A stretch of DNA of 64,000 nt from CAYFFZ01 sp049976505 (GCA_049976505.1 JBMFIC010000002.1:86634-150633); one strand, 5' to 3'. Positions 33,291-42,499 are shown, numbered from the stretch's first letter. Notes: generated from the letters alone by a model not told the origin. Made by a program: numbers and translations.

Positions 33291-34163
33291 ATGGAGGACA
33301 GGAATATCCTGGCGCTTTACGCGGTTATAATTTCGCTGGGCTTAGTTCTTAGCATAATATATCTGCTGACGTACGTCGTGCCCATCCTGCCGGTGAAGCT
33401 TCACAACATAATCACCGCAATCGCGATAGTCCTCGGTATGCTGATCGCCCTGAGGATTTTCCTCGCAATATTCAACAGGGACATAATAATACCGGACCCA
33501 CATCTCAGATCAACCATAAACTTCGTGATTGAGATAGTATGGTATGCAATAACAGGTCTTGCAGTTGCGGCTTCTTTCGGTGTTGATGTTAGCTCTGTTG
33601 TTCTCGGCTCCGCATTTGCCTCCGTCATACTGGGCCTTGCGGCCCAGACTGTGCTGTCTAACGTTATTGCGGGACTGGCGATACTGCTGGCTAGACCTTT
33701 CAAAATAGGCGATAGAATAACTCTTGCCAGCTCGCAGTTCGGCGTAGTGTTTCCCACCTATCCCCCTAAGTTCTTTTCTCAGGACTTTCTAATAAACGGG
33801 TTCACGGGAACTGTTAAGGAAATAAGGATGATGTACACGATATGTTACGATGACGAGGGAGCCACGGTGGTCATACCTAACAGCATACTTGTGAACAGTC
33901 TGGTAAGGCATTACGGCGACACGATTGTTACTACCGTAAGATTTCAGGTCCAGAACATGGATGTTGACGATGCTGTCAGAAGGGCTGAGGCCGCGCTGAA
34001 GGCGTGTGAGATGGTTATCGACGGCAGGGTGCTGGTCGATGAAGCATATAGCAACGGGTTTGTGCTCAAGATCATAGCAACCTGCAAGGGCAACAGGCAG
34101 GACTTGTGCAGGAGCGAAATGCTGAGAAAGCTTCTCAGGGAGCTGGGAACCTCTAACAGGTAG
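33291..34163 (+). CDS. mscS: Small-conductance mechanosensitive channel (MscS family)
   Basis: 290 residues. Three N-terminal membrane helices are followed by the pore helix ASVILGLAAQTVLSNVIAG (about 109-127) and the hinge RPFKIGDRI near 133-141, both typical of MscS. The cytoplasmic beta domain carries TVKEIRMMYT and VVIPNSILVNSLV. A short insertion between residues 145 and 165 (VVFPTYPPKFFS) is unusual for the beta domain. The channel releases solutes during hypo-osmotic shock. ATG 33291. Solitary element C begins 30 bp after the stop. Confidence 0.9.
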   Translation: MEDRNILALYAVIISLGLVLSIIYLLTYVVPILPVKLHNIITAIAIVLGMLIALRIFLAIFNRDIIIPDPHLRSTINFVIEIVWYAITGLAVAASFGVDVSSVVLGSAFASVILGLAAQTVLSNVIAGLAILLARPFKIGDRITLASSQFGVVFPTYPPKFFSQDFLINGFTGTVKEIRMMYTICYDDEGATVVIPNSILVNSLVRHYGDTIVTTVRFQVQNMDVDDAVRRAEAALKACEMVIDGRVLVDEAYSNGFVLKIIATCKGNRQDLCRSEMLRKLLRELGTSNR

Positions 34164-34193
34164 GGGGCACTGTGTGCCTTTACGGCCTCCTGA

Positions 34194-34356
34194 GCTTTTT
34201 ACAGAAGCTGAAAGCTTCGCCGTTAACGGCGGAGATGAAAACGGCAAAAAAGCTTAAACACGTGCCTGGCGTTTTGATGCCTCAGCAGCTACCGCTAAAG
34301 GGGAGTAACACCGAGACCTAGGGAACCCTCACCCTTCAGGGCAGGGAGGAGGTCAG
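34194..34356 (+). ncRNA. Solitary TnpB-right-end-like element C (candidate guide RNA scaffold)
   Basis: Nearly identical in layout to element B: AGCTTTTTACAGAAGCTGAA, GCTTCGCCGTTAACGGC (perfect GCCGTTAACGGC palindrome), GAGATGAAAACGGC, CAGCAGCTACCGCTAAAGG, a partly decayed CCGAGACCTAGGG stem, the CCCTTCAGGG hairpin and terminal GGAGGTCAG at 34348-34356. No transposase. The flank beyond the terminus ends 24 bp later at the stop codon of the convergent amidotransferase gene. It may also act as the mscS transcription terminator through its stems. Confidence 0.5.
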
Positions 34357-34380
34357 AGCTTATAGCTGATATGGAGATTT

Positions 34381-35124
34381 TTATATGGCGAAGAGCATTC
34401 CCTTTCTGACGACGCTGGCAGCTTCGGTATAATTGCTGCCATACATCTTCAGAAGGACTGTAGATGAAGCAACCAGCGTCAGATCCTCCTTCTTGAGCAG
34501 GTAGAGCCTGTTGTACTCCAGATCCTCGCTGTAATCTGAAAAGTAGAGGCCCGTTATCCTTCTACCGTAGATCACCATGAAGAGCATGTTTGCAAGGCCG
34601 GAGTACATATTTGGCTTCAACGCTCTTACAGCAGCTTCGATGGCATCCTCTGAGCTTCCTTTTATCGAACCTATGATCTTTGCAAAAAGCTGGGTGTCGG
34701 TCAGGCTTGAGTCATCGATGCCCTTTATCTGTGGAAAGGCTTTCTTTAGCGCATCCTTCCTGAAGAAGCCGTTGTGTGCCATGTATATTTCGCCATCCTC
34801 CTTGATTATCCTCATGGGATGCTGAAAGTCTATCCTTCCTGTCATTCCTAAGGACGCCCTTCTTGCGTGGAAGATCGCATAAACATCATCCCTCAAAACC
34901 GAGATTGTATCGTTAATCGTGTCGTAGTTTTCAACCCAGACTGGACGGAGAGATCTAATATACACGAGCCAGCGCCCATCGGTTGCCACCAGCCCCCAAC
35001 CGTCTGGATGTGAATTGAACCCCCGAGAAACGGCGAAGTCGTCAAACCTCGCAGCCTCGGCTACAGCTCTGTAAACGTCTAGGAAGAAGTCCTTTTTCCC
35101 TCTTAACAGGGCCATCCTGCACAT
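34381..35124 (-). CDS. Class II glutamine amidotransferase (YafJ/DUG3-like)
   Basis: 247 residues. Met-Cys start exposes the nucleophile Cys2; NSHPDGWGLV (about 42-51), FHARRAS (about 88) and MAHNGFF (about 114-120) complete the Ntn-hydrolase amidotransferase site. There is no synthetase domain, so it resembles the stand-alone YafJ/DUG3 group that hydrolyses glutamine or gamma-glutamyl compounds. Its real substrate is unknown. It is 9 bp downstream of the taw3 stop on the same strand and probably belongs to the pgk-gap-usp-taw3 transcript. Confidence 0.85.
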   Translation of the reverse strand: MCRMALLRGKKDFFLDVYRAVAEAARFDDFAVSRGFNSHPDGWGLVATDGRWLVYIRSLRPVWVENYDTINDTISVLRDDVYAIFHARRASLGMTGRIDFQHPMRIIKEDGEIYMAHNGFFRKDALKKAFPQIKGIDDSSLTDTQLFAKIIGSIKGSSEDAIEAAVRALKPNMYSGLANMLFMVIYGRRITGLYFSDYSEDLEYNRLYLLKKEDLTLVASSTVLLKMYGSNYTEAASVVRKGMLFAI

Positions 35125-35133
35125 ACACAGCTT

Positions 35134-35793
35134 TTATTCCGTCGCATGGTTATTTTGTTTGCTGTCCCAGAGCTCCCTGATGATGGCCTGCCGAAGCTTC
35201 TCCATCTTGCTTCTCGTTCTTCTCAGCTTTTCATTCGCGTCCTCAACGAGCTGTTCCAGATAGTCCCTGGTTATTAGGATCCTGCCATCCCGGGACACAG
35301 GAGCCTCAACCCTTTCAATGCTCTGCATCTCAATCGTCACCCTATCAGACGAGATGTTAAGTATTCCCGAGTGCTTGACGCCGGAACTCTGGGCTACTGA
35401 CAGAAGCCTTACGGCGCTCTCAACGGATGAGGCCGATACATGTAATATGAAGGGCTCCTGCTTAAAGTAAACGCTGTGCCCATATCTGGGCGCCCCCTCC
35501 TGAAGGGCCTCCCAGACCTTCTCCGCATCAACTTCATAATGAGACTTGAAGAAGATCCTTGACTGGTTCTTTTTCCACGATGGAGGAATCGAAATAAGAA
35601 CTATCCTGCCAGCGCATGAAGACGTGCTGAAGTAGTCATCAAGGGAGTTTATCAGCTCAAGAAGGGGAATCAGAGGCTCGTCAACGAGCCCCCTGAGCTC
35701 AGCCTCCTTCAGCCTGGAGACGAACCTTCGCTTGAGCTCGTTAAATCCCATGGCTAACATATAAAAGCCTGATTCTGTTAATAAATCGTCCAC
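35134..35793 (-). CDS. taw3: tRNA wybutosine-family methyltransferase Taw3 (TYW3-like)
   Basis: Up to 219 residues. TYW3 markers are LLELINSLDDYFSTSSCAGRIVL (in the sequence near residues 45-67; motif SSCAGRI), the QEPFILHVSA strand and the SGVKHSGILN turn. Taw3 methylates N4 of the tricyclic wyosine base next to the anticodon of tRNA-Phe. The frame opens at ATG 35793 only 2 bp from the usp gene, but the family pattern begins at MGFNELKRRF, so ATG 35751 (or 35760) is a likely true start. The C-terminus is a charged helix. Confidence 0.85.
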   Translation of the reverse strand: MDDLLTESGFYMLAMGFNELKRRFVSRLKEAELRGLVDEPLIPLLELINSLDDYFSTSSCAGRIVLISIPPSWKKNQSRIFFKSHYEVDAEKVWEALQEGAPRYGHSVYFKQEPFILHVSASSVESAVRLLSVAQSSGVKHSGILNISSDRVTIEMQSIERVEAPVSRDGRILITRDYLEQLVEDANEKLRRTRSKMEKLRQAIIRELWDSKQNNHATE

Positions 35794-35794
35794 A

Positions 35795-36202
35795 TCATCT
35801 GACTATGATGACCGTTAGGGGTGAGTTTGCCACAACTGCAAGGGCAACGGATCCGAGAATAAGATCGGGGTTCGTGGTTTTTCCCCTTGCGCCCATTATC
35901 ACGGCATCGTAGTCGCCCTCTGTTATCTCCTTCAAAATTTCATTAGCCACGCTTGAATCCCCTTCGAGCCTTCTTGTCCTGAACTCGAAGTTGATCCTTC
36001 CTCCTATCCTCCTGTTAACCGCTGACCTGATTAAATTTTCGTCTTCCTGTGGACCCCTTACGTAAAGGACCGTTATCTCTGAGCCGTATCTCATGTTGAA
36101 GTCTGCTGCAAGCTCGAGGGCCTTCATGCTGCTTTCGGAGCCGTCAACCGGCACCAGGAGCTTCCTGAACCAGAAGCTCACCTTATAGCTGGGCTCGCTC
36201 AT
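35795..36202 (-). CDS. Universal stress protein UspA family
   Basis: 135 residues, single Usp domain: LVPVDGSESSMKALELA near residues 16-32, ITVLYV, and the ATP-binding loop IMGARGKTTNPDLILGSVA near 104-122 (G-x2-G-x9-G-S type). It likely binds ATP and acts in stress physiology; no enzymatic role is fixed for such proteins. It overlaps the gap gene upstream by 4 bp, so it is co-translated with the glycolytic pair. Confidence 0.88.
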   Translation of the reverse strand: MSEPSYKVSFWFRKLLVPVDGSESSMKALELAADFNMRYGSEITVLYVRGPQEDENLIRSAVNRRIGGRINFEFRTRRLEGDSSVANEILKEITEGDYDAVIMGARGKTTNPDLILGSVALAVVANSPLTVIIVR

Positions 36203-37224
36203 AGCACCCTACCCCTCAATATTCCCAGAGTTCTATCCGTTAAGCTTATCGAGTCATCGGCTCTCATAAGACCGAAGATCGCCCTGATCGCGTCAATGTT
36301 CTCCGGCACAACGATTGACTCCTGATGTACTGCATAGCTGAGGAGCAGCTCGTTCCCCATCGCGTAAACAGAGTCTTCAAAGAGCACGACCTCTGGCACG
36401 TCGTTTCTCTTCCTTCCAAGATCCCTGAAGGCCTCTATTATCTCCGCCGTAGATGAAATTCCCGAAGCTCCGCTTACTCCCACTATCCTCGGGGACGACT
36501 CGAGCGCCTCTATTACGTCCCTTGTCGCAGCGCTCCCCTCGATCTCCAGCATCATAGAGTGCACGTGCATGAGAGTGGTTGGCACCACGTAGGCGCTCGT
36601 GAGTATGTCAACGTTTCCGAGAACCGTTTTCACGTCATCAGCATGATGGCTGGGCAGCTTCACAGGATTCAGCATTACCGCGTTTATCGGTCCCTTCTTC
36701 ACCTCCCTTGGATCAGCGGCCCTTCTAATCAGGGTTACCCTTGCCTTTCTAATTCTAAGGACCTTTCTCAACGAGCACAGCACACGAAGCATGCCAGTTG
36801 TGTTGCACGACACAACCCTGACGTACTTCTTTCCCTGAACGTCGTCGTAGTTGCAGAGGGCCGAGAAGGACGCCTCGGCAACGTGCGGCTCCTCCCCTCC
36901 CTGAAATATGGCGGGCCTGCCCAGCTTCACGTAGAGCTCCTTGTTCCTCTCACCCACCCCATCGGGCGTGGCGTCAATGACCACATCCGAAGCTCTTATC
37001 ATATCCTCCCTGGTGCCTGAAACTTCAATTCCTGCGCTTCTGAAGCTGTCGATGGCTTCTTTTTCAACGAAAACTCTGATCCCTCTGGAGGTGGCTATTT
37101 TCGCCTCGTAGTCTGGAGCTCTCTTGGACACGCCAACCAGCTCCATGTCCGGCTGCATCAGCACCGCGTCGGCGACCCTTTTGCCTATTGTGCCGTAGCC
37201 GTTCACGCTCACCCTTATCTTCAT
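36199..37224 (-). CDS. gap: Archaeal (type II) glyceraldehyde-3-phosphate dehydrogenase
   Basis: 341 residues. The archaeal form is recognised by VSVNGYGTIGKRVADAV at the N-terminus (Rossmann loop), the catalytic cysteine in SCNTTGMLRVL near residue 141 and HADDVKTVLGN later on. It interconverts glyceraldehyde-3-phosphate and 1,3-bisphosphoglycerate; in thermophilic archaea it mainly serves gluconeogenesis. It overlaps pgk by 4 bp, so the enzymes of two consecutive steps are made from one transcript. Confidence 0.95.
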   Translation of the reverse strand: MKIRVSVNGYGTIGKRVADAVLMQPDMELVGVSKRAPDYEAKIATSRGIRVFVEKEAIDSFRSAGIEVSGTREDMIRASDVVIDATPDGVGERNKELYVKLGRPAIFQGGEEPHVAEASFSALCNYDDVQGKKYVRVVSCNTTGMLRVLCSLRKVLRIRKARVTLIRRAADPREVKKGPINAVMLNPVKLPSHHADDVKTVLGNVDILTSAYVVPTTLMHVHSMMLEIEGSAATRDVIEALESSPRIVGVSGASGISSTAEIIEAFRDLGRKRNDVPEVVLFEDSVYAMGNELLLSYAVHQESIVVPENIDAIRAIFGLMRADDSISLTDRTLGILRGRVL

Positions 37225-38459
37225 TTGCCCACCACCTTCATAGATATGCTCAGCGCTTCAAGCGCAGGCAGCTTTTCGCCCGAAAGATAAAGAAGCAGAG
37301 CGCCCCCACCAGTGGACACGTGAACCCTCTCACTTGGAACTAGGCCGGACATCTGCAGCATGCCTGTAAGATGGCCACCGCCTATGAGCACAAAGGAACC
37401 TGATCCGAACGCCGACCTTATAACTTCCTCGGTTCCCTTTCTGAACCTCTCGTCCTCTATCACTCCCATTGGCCCACGGAGTATTATCGCCTTTGCCTCA
37501 CTCATGAGGGTTGAGTACATGTTCACAGTCTCCGGGCCTATGTCCTTTATCACACCGTTGACGTTGAACGCGTGGGCGTGGCCAACCTCGCCCTCCCTCT
37601 CTACTACGTAGTCCACTGGCACTTCAACCGGTGCGCCAGCAAGCAGAGCTTTACGTGCCCTGGGTATCAGAGGAAGTAGCCCGAGCTTCTCCAGGACCCT
37701 CTTGTTCTCATCTCCTATGTTTATCCCCTTTGCCAGCGCGAAGACCTCAGCTACCAGACCTCCAAGCAGTATCCTGTCTGCTATCCTTCTCCTTGACAGG
37801 TTCTCTATGATCCTTATGCTGTCGAGGACCTTTCCTCCGCCTAAAACGAAGACCTTAGGAGATTCGTACGCGTCAAAGACCCTGGAGAGGGCCATCAGCT
37901 CCTTCTCCATCAGCCTGCCGGCAGCAGATGGCAGCTTCAGAGGAAATCCCACAAGGCTGGGCTGGCTTCTGTGGGCTGTGGCAAAAGCGTCGTTGATGTA
38001 GGCGTCGAACAGAGGATAAAGCCTCTTTACAAAGATCGTCCTGCTCTGAACTTCGAATGGGGCCTCTATCAGCTCCTCGGAGGCCAGCCTCACGTTATCA
38101 AGCATCAGGACCTCACCGGCCCTTAGCCTACTTATCTCATCAAGGGCGCATGGGCCGAATATGTCGTTTATGAACTTCACTTCCATACCGAGCTCCCTTG
38201 AGAGCACGTCCCTGTGTGGCTCAAGAGTTATGAAGTCGTCGTCCCCGGGCCTTCCCTGGTGGGAAATTATCACCGTGGAGCTTCCTTTTTCGATAAGCTC
38301 CCTTATCGTCTCAACGTGGGCTTTGATACGTGAGTCATCAAGCAGCCTTCCTGAGGCTCTGTCAACGGGGGAGTTGAAGTCAACCCGAAGAAGAACCCTT
38401 CTGCCCTCGAGCTCAAGGTCGTCCATGGTCGGCAGCTCCATGTCGTTGACCCTGATCAT
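37221..38459 (-). CDS. pgk: Phosphoglycerate kinase
   Basis: 412 residues. LLRVDFNSPVD (about 23-33), SHQGRPGDDDF, the hinge region and the nucleotide site GGGKVLDSI, with the C-terminal GGGHLTGML and VSTGGGALL loops, define PGK. It transfers phosphate between 1,3-bisphosphoglycerate and ADP. The annotated start (38459) gives a few extra residues; ATG at 38441 (MELPTMDD) is also possible. First gene of the pgk-gap-usp operon, with an AT-rich promoter of 88 bp shared with no other gene start. Confidence 0.95.
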   Translation of the reverse strand: MIRVNDMELPTMDDLELEGRRVLLRVDFNSPVDRASGRLLDDSRIKAHVETIRELIEKGSSTVIISHQGRPGDDDFITLEPHRDVLSRELGMEVKFINDIFGPCALDEISRLRAGEVLMLDNVRLASEELIEAPFEVQSRTIFVKRLYPLFDAYINDAFATAHRSQPSLVGFPLKLPSAAGRLMEKELMALSRVFDAYESPKVFVLGGGKVLDSIRIIENLSRRRIADRILLGGLVAEVFALAKGINIGDENKRVLEKLGLLPLIPRARKALLAGAPVEVPVDYVVEREGEVGHAHAFNVNGVIKDIGPETVNMYSTLMSEAKAIILRGPMGVIEDERFRKGTEEVIRSAFGSGSFVLIGGGHLTGMLQMSGLVPSERVHVSTGGGALLLYLSGEKLPALEALSISMKVVGK

Positions 38460-38547
38460 CGTTTTACAGATGGAAACAAATTATATAAGCATGATCTTTT
38501 GCGACTAAAGCTCAACAACCTGTTTTTAAAATATGAACCCAAAGCTT

Positions 38548-40311
38548 CTAAACGTAATAGTACTCGCCCTTCTCCTTCTGCTCCCTGTCCAGCTTGCTGC
38601 CGGGCTTGTTGACCCTAGGTCTTCCGGTTTCCTCGTCTCTCCTGTAGGTCAGCCCCATGCTCTTCAGGAACTCGTTCATGGCCTCTCTCTTTCCAAGAGG
38701 GCCAACGGCCATCCCGGACACGTTGGGGGTTCCCCTGAATATTACTATGCTGTCCGATATGAGGTCCATCAACATAAGATCGTGGTCTATGACGATCCCG
38801 GCCTTTCCCTTTCTCTTAATGTAAGCTGGTATTATCCTTGACAGGGCTATCCTGTCCTCCACGTCAAGAAACGCTGAGGGCTCATCAAGAGCATAGAGGG
38901 TTGCGTCCTGAAGGAGACACGTGGCTATTGCTACCTTCTGCAGCTCACCCCCGCTTAGCTGCGAAAGGCTCTTCTGCATAAGCTTCTCGAGCCTGAGGGG
39001 CGTTATCAGAAGGCTGAGGTTCTCCTGGCTGTTCCAATTAAATCTGGACAGAGCCTGCTCGACCGTAACGTCCTCTACGACTTCAAGGTACTGCGGCTTG
39101 TATGATATCTTGAGGTTTAGGCTCACCCTGTTCTCATCGTCCTTCTCCACTCCAGCCAGGACCTTCAGGAACGTGGTCTTGCCGATTCCGTTTGGCCCAA
39201 GCCCCCCTATTATGTGCCCTTCTTTGACGTCCTTTCCCTCCACCGTGAGGACGAATCCAGGGTAGCTCTTTCTGAAAGACGGTATTGAAAAGAGCACCCT
39301 GCTTTCCTCAGCGGGGCTCAGATCAGGCATCTTGAACTTTATGTTATAGCTTCTTATCCTCACGTTCTCCTGCCTTATTTCGCCCTTTATCAGCTCGTTT
39401 ATTCCCTCGCTCGCGGAAAGGGGTCTCGAGACTATGCCGTAAACGGCTGGCTCGCCGTACAGTATATGGATGTAATCGCTGGCGTAGTCCAGAAACGTAA
39501 GATCGTGCTCAACGAGCAGCACGCCGGCCCTCTCGGCAACCCTTCTCACAACCCTGGCGACGGCGTGCCTGTTGTACACGTCGAGATACGAGCTGGGCTC
39601 ATCGAGGAAGTAGTAGTCAGCCCTTCTGGTAAGGGCAACCGCAACGGCCACCTTCTGGAGCTCGCCTCCGCTGAGCTCCGATACGAGCCTGTCGTAGATC
39701 TTATGTATCTCAAGCTCCCTGATGATCTCGGGGTTCTCGCCCTCCGAGTACTTCTCAATCAGCTCCCTTACTGTGCCCCTGAACGCCTTAGGAATCTCGT
39801 ATATCGCCTGCGGCTTTATCGAGACCCTTATTTCCCTGTCCCTCAGAGACCTGAAGTAGTCCGCATAGGTTGTCCCCTTAAAGTGCTTTATGACGTCCTC
39901 GTAGTTTGGCTCCACGTCAAACCTTCCAAGGTTTGGAATCAGAGAGCCCGAGAGTATCTTGAGCGCCGTGCTCTTTCCTATTCCGTTCATTCCTACAACC
40001 CCCACTATGTTCCCCTTCCTGAGAACCGGCAGGCGGTACAGCCTGAAGGCGTTGGGACCGTACTGATGGACCCTGTCCTTGCCGTACTCCGTTGGCAGGT
40101 TGACTATTCTTATAGCCTCATATGGGCACTTCTTCTCGCATATGCCGCATCCGATGCACAGAACCTCGTCTATTACCGGATAGCCGTCCTCTCCGAAGAC
40201 GACCACCTTTTTGCCCGATATCTGAGGCGGGCAGAACCTCTGACATTCATGGTTGCACTTGTCGAACCTGCACGAGTCCCTGTCTATTACAGCTACCTTA
40301 AGCGCAGGCAT
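38548..40311 (-). CDS. ABCE1/Rli1 ribosome recycling factor
   Basis: 587 residues. The N-terminal ferredoxin-like domain has two 4Fe-4S sets (DSCRFDKCNHECQRFCP and CIGCGICEKKCP). NBD1 has GMNGIGKST and LSGGELQKVAVA; NBD2 has GPNGIGKTT and LSGGELQKVAIA, each with its Walker B DEPS. ABCE1 splits the ribosome after termination with aRF1 or Pelota. All motifs are intact and length is normal. The stop is tail to tail with no convergent gene; the next gene on the left, pgk, is on the same strand. Confidence 0.96.
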   Translation of the reverse strand: MPALKVAVIDRDSCRFDKCNHECQRFCPPQISGKKVVVFGEDGYPVIDEVLCIGCGICEKKCPYEAIRIVNLPTEYGKDRVHQYGPNAFRLYRLPVLRKGNIVGVVGMNGIGKSTALKILSGSLIPNLGRFDVEPNYEDVIKHFKGTTYADYFRSLRDREIRVSIKPQAIYEIPKAFRGTVRELIEKYSEGENPEIIRELEIHKIYDRLVSELSGGELQKVAVAVALTRRADYYFLDEPSSYLDVYNRHAVARVVRRVAERAGVLLVEHDLTFLDYASDYIHILYGEPAVYGIVSRPLSASEGINELIKGEIRQENVRIRSYNIKFKMPDLSPAEESRVLFSIPSFRKSYPGFVLTVEGKDVKEGHIIGGLGPNGIGKTTFLKVLAGVEKDDENRVSLNLKISYKPQYLEVVEDVTVEQALSRFNWNSQENLSLLITPLRLEKLMQKSLSQLSGGELQKVAIATCLLQDATLYALDEPSAFLDVEDRIALSRIIPAYIKRKGKAGIVIDHDLMLMDLISDSIVIFRGTPNVSGMAVGPLGKREAMNEFLKSMGLTYRRDEETGRPRVNKPGSKLDREQKEKGEYYYV

Positions 40312-40461
40312 CGTCTTTCGGCCTCCCAGTAGCGGGCTTGAAATGATAAAAAGGGTCAGGTCGTCGCGAGCTCCTCATTGCCTTTTGCTCGGGCTGGAGC
40401 GGTGTAGCCTCATCCCCACCGAACTCTATCAAAGACAGCAATTTAACCTTATTCTGAAAAG

Positions 40462-41259
40462 CTACTCCCAGATGCGGGCAATTAGGTCCCTGTACCATGA
40501 TGAGTCCTCCTGCTTTATCTCCGGTACGCTCAGGTCGAGCCTCATGGGAGTTATCGAAATTTCCTCCCGATCAAACACGGCATGGGCATCCGTTCCCTCA
40601 GGATACTTGCCGAGCCTCTTTCCCCACAGCCAGTAGTAGTCCCTTCCCCGGGGATCTAGCCTTCTGTCAAGGTAGTGCTCGTACTTAACCGGGGAGGCCC
40701 TTGTTATTGTCGCGGGGGTTCTTTCGCTCACGCTCACGGGAAAGTTGACGTTCAGAAGCTGGGCGTTTGATGGAAGGCCCCTGTCAAGCACGAAGCCCAC
40801 TATCCTGGCCGCCACCTGAGCAGGCATCTCAAACTCCTCCGGCTTTGCATATGGGTAGAGAATGAATTCGTCGCTTATCCTTTTGGAAAAGGCTACGGAC
40901 CTGTAGCCAAGTATGGCGGCCTGAAGGGCACCCGCGACCGTCCCGCTCGAGTATATGTCCTGAAGCCCTGTGTTGTCGCCAAGGTTTATGCCAGTTGCAA
41001 CTACGTCTGGCTTCCTGTCTAGCATTATGTGCGCCACAACTATGGCATCGGCTGGCGAGCCAGAACAGATAAAACCTCTGGCCCCCTCTATTTCAGCCTC
41101 CCTTATCCTTATGGGCTTGTGGAACGTCAGGCTCATGCTGCTCCCGCTTCTCGGTCCCTCCGGTATTGAGAATCTTACTTCATCTATTTTTGAAAGTGCC
41201 CTGATCAGCGACCTGAGGCCGGGGCTAGCAGGACCGTCGTCGTTGCTTACCAGTATCAT
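40462..41259 (-). CDS. surE: 5'/3'-nucleotidase SurE
   Basis: 265 residues. MILVSNDDGPASPGL carries the metal-binding Asp8-Asp9, GINLGDNTG and YSSGTVAGALQA follow near residues 92-113, and NVNFP near 168. SurE dephosphorylates nucleoside monophosphates and is associated with stress survival. ATG 41259. The 150 bp between surE and the ABCE1 gene hold only a promoter-like region and I see no gene there. Confidence 0.93.
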   Translation of the reverse strand: MILVSNDDGPASPGLRSLIRALSKIDEVRFSIPEGPRSGSSMSLTFHKPIRIREAEIEGARGFICSGSPADAIVVAHIMLDRKPDVVATGINLGDNTGLQDIYSSGTVAGALQAAILGYRSVAFSKRISDEFILYPYAKPEEFEMPAQVAARIVGFVLDRGLPSNAQLLNVNFPVSVSERTPATITRASPVKYEHYLDRRLDPRGRDYYWLWGKRLGKYPEGTDAHAVFDREEISITPMRLDLSVPEIKQEDSSWYRDLIARIWE

Positions 41260-41276
41260 GTTGCATCTGTCCTTAA

Positions 41277-41474
41277 TTAATAATACACTATCTCCTTATC
41301 CTTAACGTTTGCTAGAAGCTTGTCGGCCTCGTCGGGAGCCCCGACATATGTATATAGATACCTACCAAGCCTCAGCTTTATCTTTGAATAATCCTTTCTC
41401 TTGACCACGATTATCTTCCTGGCGTTTTTCATGAGCTCCAGCAACGTCTGAGTGTCATATATCTGCTTAGGCAT
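41277..41474 (-). CDS. rpl38e: 50S ribosomal protein L38e
   Basis: 65 residues from ATG 41474 (MPKQIYDTQTLLELM); an upstream ATG at 41480 adds two residues but the family begins MPK. The core KIKLRLGRYLYTYV and the basic AxxVxKR strand match L38e, a small large-subunit protein shared by eukaryotes and some TACK archaea. Its distribution supports the lineage inference. It is divergent from the AIR-synthase-like gene across about 53 bp of AT-rich promoter and is 17 bp upstream of surE on the same strand. Confidence 0.88.
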   Translation of the reverse strand: MPKQIYDTQTLLELMKNARKIIVVKRKDYSKIKLRLGRYLYTYVGAPDEADKLLANVKDKEIVYY

Positions 41475-41527
41475 ACACACACTAAAGTTGACTTAGATTT
41501 ATATTTTACTTAAAACAAATCGGATCG

Positions 41528-42499
41528 ATGGCGAAGCTTTCCATTGATCAGCTTAGAAAGTACGTGTTCTCCAGGACTGGGGCGCCAGATCCCAACGTTC
41601 TAAGAGGCCCCGGAGTAGGAGAGGATGCGGCGGTGGTCAGGCTGTCGGATGATCTTTATCTGGTCTCCCACACCGATCCAATCACGGCCGCAGCGCACAA
41701 TCTCGGAAGGCTCGCGATATACGTCAGCTCAAACGACATAGCCGTGAAGGGCGTGAGGCCTCGCTACGCTCTCGTGACCCTCCTGCTGAAGGAGGGGACC
41801 GAGGACCATGAGATTGACGAGATAACGAACCAGATGCACAGGAGCGCCATGGAGCTCGGTATTTCGCTTGTGGGTGGACACACTGAGATCGTTAGCAGGC
41901 TCAAGGAGAACATAGCTGTTGTAACCCAGATAGGAATCTCCAACAGAAAGCCGCTTGATATCAGGGAAATAAAAGATGGGGATCTTCTGCTTCAGGTGAA
42001 TGAGGCAGGAATAGAGGGAACCGCCGTGATAGCCTATGACCATCCTGACCTCATCGTGCAGTTCGACGAGGGCGGCCTTGAGCTGGCCATGTCCTACATG
42101 GAGAAGGTAAGCGTTGTAAGGGATGCGCTCAGGCTCAGCGAGCTTGGCGTAAGGGCGATGCACGATCCTACCGAGGGAGGGCTGATCGGCGGCGCCGTTG
42201 AAATGGCGGTTGCCTCAGGGCTCTCGCTTGAGGTCGATTACGATAAGGTGCTCATATCGCCAATAACAAGGTCAATATGTGAGCATCTGAACCTTGATCC
42301 CTTGAAGCTTCTCTCAAGCGGGAGCGTGCTGGCGGCCGCTGACAGACAGGTGGCGGAAAGGGTGCTCGTGGAGTACGGGGAAAGGGCCTCAATAATCGGA
42401 AGGTTCACAAGCGGTCCTCCAGGGCTTGTTCTGATAAGGAATGGAAGAAGGGAGCTGTACACGGAGCCTCCGCAGGATGAGATCTACAGGCTCATTTAA
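41528..42499 (+). CDS. AIR synthase-related (PurM/HypE/ThiL superfamily) protein
   Basis: 323 residues. GEDAAVVRL near residue 31, NDIAVKGVRPRYAL (about 70) and LVGGHTEIV (about 117) mark the PurM-like ATP-binding fold, and HDPTEGGLIGG near residue 215 is the second-domain signature. HypE members end in PRIC, whose cysteine accepts the carbamoyl group; here the C-terminus is DEIYRLI, so it is not a working HypE. It may act on another small molecule. The last 8 bp overlap the convergent xdhC-like gene. Confidence 0.8.
   Translation: MAKLSIDQLRKYVFSRTGAPDPNVLRGPGVGEDAAVVRLSDDLYLVSHTDPITAAAHNLGRLAIYVSSNDIAVKGVRPRYALVTLLLKEGTEDHEIDEITNQMHRSAMELGISLVGGHTEIVSRLKENIAVVTQIGISNRKPLDIREIKDGDLLLQVNEAGIEGTAVIAYDHPDLIVQFDEGGLELAMSYMEKVSVVRDALRLSELGVRAMHDPTEGGLIGGAVEMAVASGLSLEVDYDKVLISPITRSICEHLNLDPLKLLSSGSVLAAADRQVAERVLVEYGERASIIGRFTSGPPGLVLIRNGRRELYTEPPQDEIYRLI

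Noticed and set aside
38921..40332. Plus-strand frames of 114 and 288 aa over the ABCE1 gene
   Set aside because: Long because the GC-rich coding strand has few stops in its complement. The ABCE1 frame has all family motifs.
40312..40461. 66-aa minus-strand frame (40298-40498) between surE and the ABCE1 gene
   Set aside because: It overlaps the ends of both genes, has no motif and no promoter of its own.
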